Source of the DNA: RUG626 sp964553775
Lineage (GTDB): Bacteria > Bacillota > Clostridia > Oscillospirales > Oscillospiraceae
Direction of reading: 5' to 3'
Assembly: GCA_964553775.1 (NCBI GenBank)
Contig: CAZKLU010000002.1
Span: 1-64,000 of the forward strand
Length of the DNA stretch: 64,000 nucleotides
Part shown: positions 44,838-53,416 of the stretch, in pieces
Numbering within the stretch: position 1 is the stretch's first letter
How the letters are laid out: every line of letters begins with the position of its first letter
Position numbers and translations under genes: made by a program
The notes under the pieces: model-generated
The model's input: only the letters and a program-made list of their open reading frames with translations
Database searches by the model: none
Told to the model about the DNA's origin: nothing

Positions 44838-44866
44838 ATTATACCACGAGCGGGGGAGATTTGTCA
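44838..44866 (-). promoter_or_regulatory. Sigma-A promoter of the sirtuin gene
   Basis: Minus strand TTGACA, 18 bases, TATAAT; both hexamers perfect. About 40 bases before the start. Confidence 0.88.
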
Positions 44867-45545
44867 ACAGGAAAGTAGATTATAACGAATTGCCGAGAAT
44901 TGCAAGTTAAATGGTATGCACCATTTAACACTGCGGAACCGTAGTATTGCGGAATAAGGAAATTTATTCCTAAATTGGGAGATGTGTGATAGCGATATAC
45001 TCAAAGCCGAAAATTTTTTCAGCTTTGATGCTTTCGCAATTTTTTGTACACTATACCCATACACAAAATTGCTAAACTGGATTTAGAAACTAAAGCCAGA
45101 TGACATCTTTATAAAACATTTTAAGAACGCGGGAATTTACGGACCTTTTGGAAACCGTTATATAGTTTTTTCATAAAATTATCAAGAGAGGCAAAGCTGA
45201 CGAAATAAGCAGATTTTATGCCCGCAAATTCAGCTCAGCTTGCAGACTTCGTATATCTGGTGTTTATCGGTATAACCTGAATCCTTGAGACTCATATTCT
45301 TCTAAACAATGAGTCACATTTCGGGCGGTGTCACCTGAAATTTGGCACTTTTGAGCCGCAAATATTTTGCTATGAGAGTGAGGTGACAGAGGGAAATGAG
45401 TTTCACGGATTTGGATATAATATAGCAAACAGGAAAACCTTATACCGGCAAGTCCGGTTCAGAAGAAATCGTGCAGAGTGAGAGTACAAAAATGACGTGC
45501 GACCGATCCGAGCTGCTGCTATAAAGTTTTCATATCAGGAATCAC
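44867..45545. other. Intergenic with hairpin repeats
   Basis: No gene. ATACTCAAAGCCGAAAA (44997-45013) followed by CAGCTTTGA forms a small hairpin that recurs at 49758-49774. TGTCACCT (about 45339) and AGGTGACA (about 45384) form another inverted pair. Confidence 0.5.
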
Positions 45546-47108
45546 TTACAGTAACGGAGCAAACAGCTTCAGTATCGCACCCGCGATTTTCATAGGCAAA
45601 CCGGTATGCTCCGCTTCTTGAAGCGTTATCTCGTGAGATATGCCCTCTGTGTCGAGCATGTCGCGTTCAACCTTATCTATCTCAGGAGTTTTATATAAAT
45701 ATACCGCACACTCAAAATGGTGATACAGGCTCCGATAATCAAGGTTTATTGTGCCAACGATCGCGTGTATTCCATCCGCTGTCATTACCTTTCCGTGGAC
45801 AAATCCCGGCGTATACTCATATATATGCACACCGGCACATATAAGCTCGACATAATGTGTTCTCGCGAGTGCATAGGCGTATTTCTTGTCAGGTATGTGC
45901 GGCAGAATTATTTTTACATCCACACCGCGCTTTGCCGCAAATTTTAGTGCTGACATCATTTCATCATCGATTATAAGATACGGTGTCATTATGTGTACAT
46001 ACCTCTTTGCGGAAGCAAGTATGTTTAAGTAGACATTCTCGCCGACACGTTCATCATCCAAAGGACTATCACCATATGGAATGACATACCCCTCAGATCG
46101 AACGGTACATTCACTTGCTGCGGGCAGGTATTTCTCATACTCACGATTACGTTCAGACTCGTTCCAAAGCTGGAGAAACATAAGCGTGAACCCGCGCACG
46201 GCCTCACCGCGTATAAGTATTCCGTTGTCTTTCCAGTGACCGAATAATTCGCATTCGTTTATATACTCATCTGCCAAATTTATTCCGCCCGTATACGCCA
46301 GCTTTCCGTCTATAATAAGTATTTTTCGGTGGTCACGATTATTATAGCTCGTTGTAGCGAATGGACGGAACGGAGCGAACATTTTGCTTTTTATGCCCAT
46401 ATTGCAAAGTGTTTCAAAATATGAATACGGTACCTTTGTGAACGCGCAGGTTCCATCGTACATAACACGAACCTCAATACCGCTTTCCACCTTGCGTTTT
46501 AGTATCTCAAGTATGCTGTTCCACATTATTCCTTCGTCAATTATGAAGTATTCAAGGAAAATAAACTTTTCAGCTTTCTCCAATTCCTCAAGAATTGACG
46601 CATACATACTTTCACCTATTGGGAAATAACGTGTATCTGTCCCCGCGTACAAGTCGGAACCGGTTGACTCAATATAGTAAGCAATACCGTAAAAATCCGG
46701 TTCCGTGTCACGCATACTTTCTAAAAGCTTATGGCTGTCGGGTCGGAACAAATTAGTCTCCTTAACAGTCGCAGCGCATCGTTTTTGCTCTGAGCGATGA
46801 CCGATGTCAAGCTTGATATAAAGGTGCAGAAACATTCCAAAGAGCGGTGCGATAGCGATTATAAAACACCATGTCAGTTTTACTGTTGGCTGGTAATCGG
46901 TATTGAATATATAAACCAGCATTATAAACATCAGAATTGTGCTTCCGCTGAAAATAAGTTCAAAGTACCTGTCAAGCCAGAAGTAACCGGACAGAAGCAG
47001 TATAATATCAATGATCAGAAACAGACAAATAATGCCTGTTCGTCCCATTATCAGATGAAGAAATCCTCGTTTCCCGCGTTTTATCGCACTCTTTATCCCT
47101 TTGTTCAC
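45546..47108 (-). CDS. cls: Cardiolipin synthase
   Basis: 520 residues from a GTG with GAGGGGG seven bases upstream. Two N-terminal membrane helices (IGICLFLIIDIILLLSGYFW-like region and STILMFIMLVYIFNT) and a third near 80, then two phospholipase-D active sites: HRKILIIDGKLAYTGG...N and HGKVMTADGIHAIVGT...N. It joins two phosphatidylglycerols to make cardiolipin and glycerol. Length and layout agree with ClsA-type enzymes. Monocistronic. Confidence 0.92.
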   Translation of the reverse strand: MNKGIKSAIKRGKRGFLHLIMGRTGIICLFLIIDIILLLSGYFWLDRYFELIFSGSTILMFIMLVYIFNTDYQPTVKLTWCFIIAIAPLFGMFLHLYIKLDIGHRSEQKRCAATVKETNLFRPDSHKLLESMRDTEPDFYGIAYYIESTGSDLYAGTDTRYFPIGESMYASILEELEKAEKFIFLEYFIIDEGIMWNSILEILKRKVESGIEVRVMYDGTCAFTKVPYSYFETLCNMGIKSKMFAPFRPFATTSYNNRDHRKILIIDGKLAYTGGINLADEYINECELFGHWKDNGILIRGEAVRGFTLMFLQLWNESERNREYEKYLPAASECTVRSEGYVIPYGDSPLDDERVGENVYLNILASAKRYVHIMTPYLIIDDEMMSALKFAAKRGVDVKIILPHIPDKKYAYALARTHYVELICAGVHIYEYTPGFVHGKVMTADGIHAIVGTINLDYRSLYHHFECAVYLYKTPEIDKVERDMLDTEGISHEITLQEAEHTGLPMKIAGAILKLFAPLL

Positions 47109-47623
47109 TGCGTTGCCCCCTCAGAGACTGACTGTACTAAAATGTTAATTATGAAAGTGTTCGGAAAATTCCGCACAGAAAATCCGCATATAGGCTTTTT
47201 GTTTTTTAAGAAAACAGTGCAGCCTGCGGATCCCCGATAATCTTGCTTTTATGGAATTATTATTGGCAAATGTTTGGAATTACTGGCATAACCTTTTAAT
47301 ACTGAAAATTAAAGATATTATACTTATGATTGCTGTTTTTAGAGGTTATATTTCCGCAATTCATTAGATTGTCCGCTTTATCAAAAAATATTATCCATTG
47401 ACAGTCAAAAACAGGAACCGTTAAGTCTGTTATATTGAGTTGTCAAGATTGTCCGGTATTTTACAATATTTCGCGTACTGTTGTTATCATATGTTTTACG
47501 CAAAAATTAAATCAATTTAATTGGCAAATAGAAATATCAGATACAGAAATCAATTTTTGTATGATGCCTTGCTTTTAAGTATCTTAGTGTGAACGAATCT
47601 TCAAGCATAAATATATTGAGTAA

Positions 47624-47725
47624 AAGAAAAACGAACTGACGGAGACACACTTTTTGCGCGGTAATCAGCAAAATTTGCCGAAAGATGTGCGTGAAGAGAT
47701 ACTGAAAAAATTCAAAGCTCATTAG
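47624..47725 (+). pseudogene. Unidentified gene-tail fragment
   Basis: After a TAA the plus strand reads KKNELTETHFLRGNQQNLPK, DVREEILKKFKAH, stop. It looks like the helical end of a real protein but has no start or SD. Family unknown. Confidence 0.3.
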
Positions 47726-47793
47726 CCTTCAAAGTTTTACACCGGAAATCATAAAATCAAATACAAGCAATTTTTGCGGTAAGCGGCGCGGCT

Positions 47794-47958
47794 ATGGCAA
47801 AGTATAAGTATATTGAAGAGTTAGTAAGCAAAATTCTCATACCAAATATATTGCCGCCGCAAATAAGAATCGAAATCAATGTTCAGATAGAAGCTTTTGA
47901 GGCTTTCAGAGAAACAATTCCCAAAATAATGCAGTACACAACCTCTGTTGGCGGATGA
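47794..47958 (+). CDS. Doubtful small ORF (54 aa)
   Basis: ATG 47794 to TGA 47956-47958, beginning MAKYKYIEELVSKILIPNIL and ending MQYTTSVGG. Amino-acid content is protein-like, but there is no SD and no known domain. Could be a remnant. Confidence 0.25.
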   Translation: MAKYKYIEELVSKILIPNILPPQIRIEINVQIEAFEAFRETIPKIMQYTTSVGG

Positions 47959-48017
47959 AGCATCGAATGTGCCGCAAAACCGTAATGAAAGAAAATAATT
48001 TCTACGTCAAATATGGG

Positions 48018-48049
48018 CTTGAGCACTGCCATATTCGGCGGTGCTCAAG
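48018..48049. repeat. Strong 13-bp hairpin
   Basis: CTTGAGCACTGCC (48018-48030), loop of six, GGCGGTGCTCAAG (48037-48049), all paired with one G-U. No T-run on either side and no nearby gene to terminate. Function unknown. Confidence 0.6.
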
Positions 48050-48648
48050 TTACTATGTAATCTTTATATCTTCTATCCCTTGCATCGACTTCTGTTCGCT
48101 TATTCCCGACTACTGCCGGGACATCAGAAATCATGCGTATCCTAAACCATCGCCCGTCGGCAACGATTTCGCGAATCAGGTGAACGTGCTTAAATTCCGG
48201 CATTCTTCCAATCTACGCTTTCAACTGCCAGCGATACTTTTGCCGTTGCAAGCTCCATGTATAGCGTAACGACAGACAATTTATGCCGCAAAACAGTGTT
48301 TTCTGCGTCTTATGAAGATTGCGTCTTTTAAGCAACTCCATCTTACATTTCTATTATACACCTTGCTTTGTCAAAATGAAAGAAAAACATTTGGATTTAT
48401 TGTGAATTTTTTGTAAATATGACTATTAAATTCTTTGCTCTCATGTTACGAGATTTGTCAATACCTATTGTACATGAGAACACAAAACCTGTAAAGTATG
48501 AAACTGAATCGCATTTGCGGAAACAAAATAAGTCGTTTGTTGTATTCTCATCTAAATGTATTTTTGAATTTATTGTACAGCAAAGCTTTGTGTAGAAATA
48601 TATATAACATTCAAATCTGAAAAACTTCTTAGCTGAGAGTATAGCCGC

Positions 48649-49734
48649 TCACGCAATCGATGCTCCCCATGGGTACCCTGTGAGTGTGCCGCTATAAGTA
48701 ATAGAAGTGACACCGCTGTCGGTGAAACAATATTTTCCTATATTTGCGATACCGGAGGGGATAGTCACTTCAGTGAGATTTTTACAGCCGGAAAACGCGT
48801 AGTCACCGAGACGGATACAACTGTCAGGTATTGTAATGCTATCAAGTGAGCCGCATGACGCGAAAGCATAAGTTGCTATAGATGTAATGGAGTTGGGCAG
48901 ATCTATTGTTTTCAAGCTGAAGCAGCCGTAGAATGCACGGTTGACGATCTGAGAGACGCTTGACGGCACTGATATATGCTCAAGGTATTGGCAACCAAAA
49001 AAAGCGTAGCCGACTATTTTGGTAACACCGGATGGTATCTCGTAGCTTGCTCTCTCATCGGCACAGGGATAACACATCAGTGTTTTCATATCACTGTCGA
49101 ACACAACGCCATCCACGCAGGAATAGTTTGTATTATTTTCGTCAACCTCAAAAAGCTGAATATCATTTCCGGCGAATGCGGACGCGAGCATATTGCCATT
49201 TGCGCTTAAGTTTGCTGGAATACGAATAGCTGTAAGACCACAGCTTGCGAACGCGAATGTACCCATAGAAAACAGTGTATCAGGAAGCGAGATAGCGGTA
49301 AGGTTCCGGCAGCCATTGAATGCGTCGTCTGAGATGTGCAAACACCCCTCATCTATAACAACGGTTGTTATTTTGTTAATAAGATCCTCCCACGGTCTGG
49401 AGCCGACCTCGTAATCGTCCATATATCCGGAGCCAAATATAACAATGGTGCCTTGCGTATATCTCCATGTGAGACTTTCGCCGCACGCGCCGCCATCGGT
49501 GAAGTTTACGGATTCCGCAATCAGCTTTTCAACATCAAGTTCCGGAACGTGTGGTTCCGTTGGCTCATCAGGTTCTGTTTCAACTGATTCTGTGTTGCCT
49601 GTGATGGTATCGTTGTCTGTGATGGTATCAGAGGAGTCATTGGTTACATTCTCCTTGCCGTCATCGGATTTTGCACAGGAAAATAAAGAAATTGAGAAGA
49701 TGAGGGACAGAATAACTGCACATAGACGCTTCAT
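48649..49734 (-). CDS. BspA-type leucine-rich-repeat lipoprotein
   Basis: 361 residues. Signal peptide and lipobox (SISLFSC, Cys about 20). A Thr/Asp/Glu-rich linker follows, then an opening LTWRYTQGTIVIFGSGYMDD and about eight LRR_5/BspA-type repeats (FNGCRNLTAISLPDTL; FFGCQYLEHISVPSSV; FYGCFSLKTIDLPNSI; FSGCKNLTEVTIPSGI). Such proteins are surface adhesins or ligand binders in gut and oral bacteria. Different LRR class from the internalin-like gene at 9831. AAAGG about 14 bases upstream is a moderate SD. Confidence 0.9.
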   Translation of the reverse strand: MKRLCAVILSLIFSISLFSCAKSDDGKENVTNDSSDTITDNDTITGNTESVETEPDEPTEPHVPELDVEKLIAESVNFTDGGACGESLTWRYTQGTIVIFGSGYMDDYEVGSRPWEDLINKITTVVIDEGCLHISDDAFNGCRNLTAISLPDTLFSMGTFAFASCGLTAIRIPANLSANGNMLASAFAGNDIQLFEVDENNTNYSCVDGVVFDSDMKTLMCYPCADERASYEIPSGVTKIVGYAFFGCQYLEHISVPSSVSQIVNRAFYGCFSLKTIDLPNSITSIATYAFASCGSLDSITIPDSCIRLGDYAFSGCKNLTEVTIPSGIANIGKYCFTDSGVTSITYSGTLTGYPWGASIA

Positions 49735-50289
49735 ATTAAACCATCAACCTTTCTGTTATACTCAAAGCCGAAAAGATTATCAGCTTTGAAGGTTATGCGG
49801 GATTTTTTTGCATGGGATGTCCGAAAAAATCTGAAATGTATTTATGGGTGGCAAAGCCTCCAAAAAGTTACTTTAATTTTTGCAAATTTGGTACAGCCTA
49901 CAGATTCCGCAAATTTTACTTTCACGAATAAAGTATACATTGGTATATGTATAGGTCTGCCGGTATAATGTGCGTAGAGTATTCAAAGCAGAAACAAATG
50001 CTGAATATTATAAATAAATCCGCAAGAATCACATAATAAATCAGCACGGTTTGGTAAAGGGGTGTTTGAGTTTGTCAGGTAATCTGTGTAAATTGTTATT
50101 CCTGTCAGTGCAAGCGGCAGGATGTGGCTTAATTTCCGGAAGCCGTACCGCTCCCAACGTCAAAGATTCGCGGCTCAAAAGTTCCGGATTTTAAGTGAAA
50201 CTGTCCGCATGGAAACCTGTTATGTTAGAAGCAAATGGGTTCTGCGGATTCAGGGCATATAAAATTAATTCAATCAAATTTGAATCAGA
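49735..50289. other. Intergenic with hairpin repeat and dispersed repeat copy 2
   Basis: ATACTCAAAGCCGAAAA at 49758-49774 recurs at 44997. CGGCTCAAAAGTTCCG at 50171-50186 recurs exactly at 52705-52720, and the stretch from 50198 is the second copy of the repeat seen at 33577. No gene. Confidence 0.6.
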
Positions 50290-50463
50290 TTATTGCTTAT
50301 TCTCGGTATTTTCAAGCGATGATAAGTGATTTTATACTAAAGCTGAGTTTTGCTGAAGCAAGGCAATTTTCTAAGATTCATTATCGTCTCAGTTGACATA
50401 TTGGCGTTTATCATTTCAAGCGCAATACAGGTTACGCCCTTGCGCCTGCCTTCTGATTTCTTG
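50290..50463 (-). pseudogene. Decayed gene tail, repeat family member (copy 2)
   Basis: Directly after the comM stop the minus strand reads KSEGRRKGVTCIALEMINAN, MSTETIMNLRK; then after a frame change KIALLQQNSALV, stop, NHLSSLENTENKQ, stop at 50290-50292. The last part matches the tail at 33668. EGR.KG...ALEMI..NM..ETI is typical of C-termini of Rpn/PD-(D/E)XK nuclease-transposase family proteins. Broken and lacking the nuclease domain. Confidence 0.5.
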
Positions 50464-52017
50464 TCACTGCTCTGTTTTCTTTCTGCTTTTTGGCGGGCGT
50501 ATGTTTTTCTGCGATTTAAAATCGTAGCTTCTGTACTGTATTGCTTCCGCAAGAACCGATGCTGTAATGGGCGTATCATCCAAATCGGCAATCGTTCTCG
50601 CGACGCGCAGGATTTTATCATACGAACGGGCTGATAATCCGAGGGAATCATAGGCATTGTGCATGAGTATGTCACACTCACTGTCAAGTTTACAGAATTT
50701 ATGGAGTACATCCGGAGGAACCTGAGCGTTGCAGGTGGTTTTAAGCCCTTTATAGCGTTCCTGCTGTACGGCTCTTGCCCTGTTTACGCGGGCTTTTATT
50801 ATCGATGACTTTTCCGATGGAACACGGTCGCGCAAGGCTTCGTATTTCAGTAACGGTACTTCTACATATATATCTATTCTGTCAAGTAACGGTCCAGAAA
50901 CTTTGGATCTATACATATCCACAGACTGCTGCGTACATGTACACTTACCGGACGAGTCACCATACCAGCCGCATTTGCACGGGTTCATCGCGCAGACAAG
51001 CATGAATCGGCTTGGGTAACGCGCAACACCGGAAGCTCTCGAAATTGTCACCTCACCGTCTTCCATTGGCTGACGAAGTGATTCTATTACATCACGGTGA
51101 AACTCCGGAAGCTCATCAAGAAACAGTACGCCGTTATGGGCGAGACTTATCTCACCGGGGAGAAGCTGGGAGCCGCCAGACATAGCAGAATGTGTCATGG
51201 TATGATGTGGAGAGCGAAACGGTCGCTCGGAGATGACTTTTGTGTCGAAAATGGTTCTTCCTGAAATGGAATATATAGAGGTAGATTCAAGTATTTCTTC
51301 GTGTGTCATATCGGGTAATATTGTCGGTATACGCTTTGCAAGCATACTCTTTCCGGAGCCTGGGGGTCCAATCAAAAGTATATTATGTCCTCCTGCTGAT
51401 GCCACCTCAAGAGCGCGTTTCACACTCTCCTGACCTGTTACCTCAGAAAAATCAACATCATATGATGGTACCGGCGCGACATAGCCGCCGCTTATGGGTT
51501 CCAGGTTCAGCAAACCCTGAAGGTATGAGAGAAGATCTGTGACGTGTTCAACGGGATAGATTTCTATTCCGTCCACAAGCCTTGCTTCATCGGTGTTATC
51601 TTTAGGAATAAACAGTTTTTTAATATTAGAATGTTTTGCGTGTAACGCCATTGAGAGCACCCCTGGTATCGGGCGCAGCTTTCCCATTAGCGATATTTCA
51701 CCAATAAACGCCGAATCCTCCGGCAGCGGGGCAATGATCTCAGAGGCGGCAAGTATGCTCAACAATATCGGCAGATCGTACACGGAACCGACTTTTTTCC
51801 TGTCTGCCGGAGCAAGGTTCACCGTTACCCTTGATACCGGAAAACGGTAACCGCAGTTTTTGATAGCGGAACGCACACGGTCACGCGCCTCTTTGACCGC
51901 GGCATCGGGAAGTCCTACTATATCGAAGCCGGGAAGACCTCCCGATAGCGAACATTCAACCGACACGTTGAAACCATCTATTCCTGATATGCCGCAGGAA
52001 CGCACATGATGAACCAT
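50464..52017 (-). CDS. comM: YifB/ComM-family AAA+ ATPase (Mg-chelatase-like)
   Basis: 517 residues. N-terminal ChlI-like domain (VSVECSLSGGLPGFDIVGLP; VNLAPADRKKVGSVYDLPI), AAA+ core with Walker A IGPPGSGKSMLAKRIP, Walker B NGVLFLDELPEFHRDVIESL, and the conserved cysteine-bearing loop MNPCKCGWYGDSSGKCTC, and the C-terminal YifB end (YDKILRVARTIADLDD). ComM is a branch-migration helicase in natural transformation in Gram-negatives; in Clostridia the role is inferred. AAGGGGG lies about ten bases before the ATG. Confidence 0.93.
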   Translation of the reverse strand: MVHHVRSCGISGIDGFNVSVECSLSGGLPGFDIVGLPDAAVKEARDRVRSAIKNCGYRFPVSRVTVNLAPADRKKVGSVYDLPILLSILAASEIIAPLPEDSAFIGEISLMGKLRPIPGVLSMALHAKHSNIKKLFIPKDNTDEARLVDGIEIYPVEHVTDLLSYLQGLLNLEPISGGYVAPVPSYDVDFSEVTGQESVKRALEVASAGGHNILLIGPPGSGKSMLAKRIPTILPDMTHEEILESTSIYSISGRTIFDTKVISERPFRSPHHTMTHSAMSGGSQLLPGEISLAHNGVLFLDELPEFHRDVIESLRQPMEDGEVTISRASGVARYPSRFMLVCAMNPCKCGWYGDSSGKCTCTQQSVDMYRSKVSGPLLDRIDIYVEVPLLKYEALRDRVPSEKSSIIKARVNRARAVQQERYKGLKTTCNAQVPPDVLHKFCKLDSECDILMHNAYDSLGLSARSYDKILRVARTIADLDDTPITASVLAEAIQYRSYDFKSQKNIRPPKSRKKTEQ

Positions 52018-52055
52018 GAGTATGATCCCCCTTCTTTGTTTTTGGGTTTACCTTT

Positions 52056-52084
52056 ATTATATCCGGTTTTAATGAAAAATGCAA
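52056..52084 (-). promoter_or_regulatory. Sigma-A promoter of comM
   Basis: Minus strand TTGCAT, 17 bases, TATAAT, about 39 bases before the ATG. Confidence 0.78.
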
Positions 52085-53416
52085 GTGCTTTTTATACATA
52101 AAAGCAAAATCATTACGTTCTACGAGTGCCGCCATAAACGGGAATCTATAATATCATCCGAAATTTGGAGTGTTTTTAAGATATTTACAGTAAATGCAAG
52201 TTTTTGCTTAGCAGGAGCTTCAGAACTGCTGACGCGGTGTTTGCCGCTGCCGTTCAATTACCGCTGCGGATCGTCTTTTATTCAACGGGACTTGATGCTG
52301 AATTTCCGAGCCGATGAGGTTGTGGTCTGGCAGCAATAATTCTTTTTTTCTTTCTCAGCTGGTTCCGTCAATAAAGAGAAATAGCAATAAAATTATCGTT
52401 TCCTATGAGTTCAACCAAAAGTAGAAGCCTGTAATAATACTTGAGATTCGATAATTTTTTTGACACATTCACAGTAAAACCATTTTTCTTCGGCTGTACG
52501 GACTTTGAATACATTTCAGATTTATGTATGAAGCAAGCTGCGTACATAAATTTCTATAAATTATTAAAGCTGAAAATCTTTTGGGTTTTGAGCGTTACAA
52601 CCTTAAAATCACTGGACAAGCAAAGAATCGTGTGGTATAATATGAACTCAAATCCGTTAAACTCGTATATCGAAAACTGCCTCGCTCGCATTACCGGAGA
52701 ATTACGGCTCAAAAGTTCCGCAATACAGGAGAAATCGCCCATATGGAAACCCGTTATTTGAAATCACGCAAGATTCACGGATTCGGGATGAAGTTATTTT
52801 CTCAATCGGTACTTTATTCCGTCAGCTTTTCAAAGGGAGCAGGGAACAGATCTCCTGAAGCAGGTGCCGGAGAACTTCTCAGGAAATGCGGCTAATTTAC
52901 CTTTGCGTACAATATACAAAGAGCCAAAAATGCAGAATATTCCGGTTCTTTGAGCATTTCGTTACACAGTATTTTCAAAAGTTTTTTAGCGGGAAATCAT
53001 CATGGAACGCTGATTATATAAAATCAGAACTTTATTACGTCTACTATAGCATTTGATACATACAAAGTCCATACTGCCGACTGTGCCGATTCAGATAAAA
53101 ACCGGATAAATAATTCGGAATACGACAGATTTTTTGATACTTTTACGGTAAATATAGCGGTATAATGACCCAAATATATGTGCGGAAAGGAAGCCTGAAC
53201 GGTTGAGACAAAGCGTTTATTGCTCACCGTGCCAAAGGGGTTCGTTTTACATCGGGCGGGAGACCGGCTTTGCGGAGTGCAATCTTCAACTAAATGAAAT
53301 CCATTTTTTACATTACTTTTACGTTTTTCACCTTTTTTTATCACCAATTCTGTGATACAATAGTATCTGCAAAAATTTTAACGCAAACGTAAAGAATGTA
53401 AAAGAAAGGCAAAACT
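52085..53416. other. 1.3-kb intergenic region with repeat copy 3
   Basis: No gene recognised. CGGCTCAAAAGTTCCG at 52705-52720 and the following ATATGGAAACCCGTTATTTG are a partial third copy of the repeat at 50171 and 33577; the gene tail is missing here. A plus-strand open stretch at 52079-52339 and the region 53170-53290 look like degraded coding DNA but I cannot assign them. The secA SD (AAAGAAAGGC) is at the right end. Confidence 0.5.

Larger units (their letters stand above)
47109..48648. other. 1.5-kb intergenic region with decayed fragments
   Basis: No intact recognised gene. Protein-like pieces lie at 47624-47725 and 47794-47958 (listed separately), and a strong hairpin at 48018-48049. 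The remainder is AT-rich. Confidence 0.5.
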
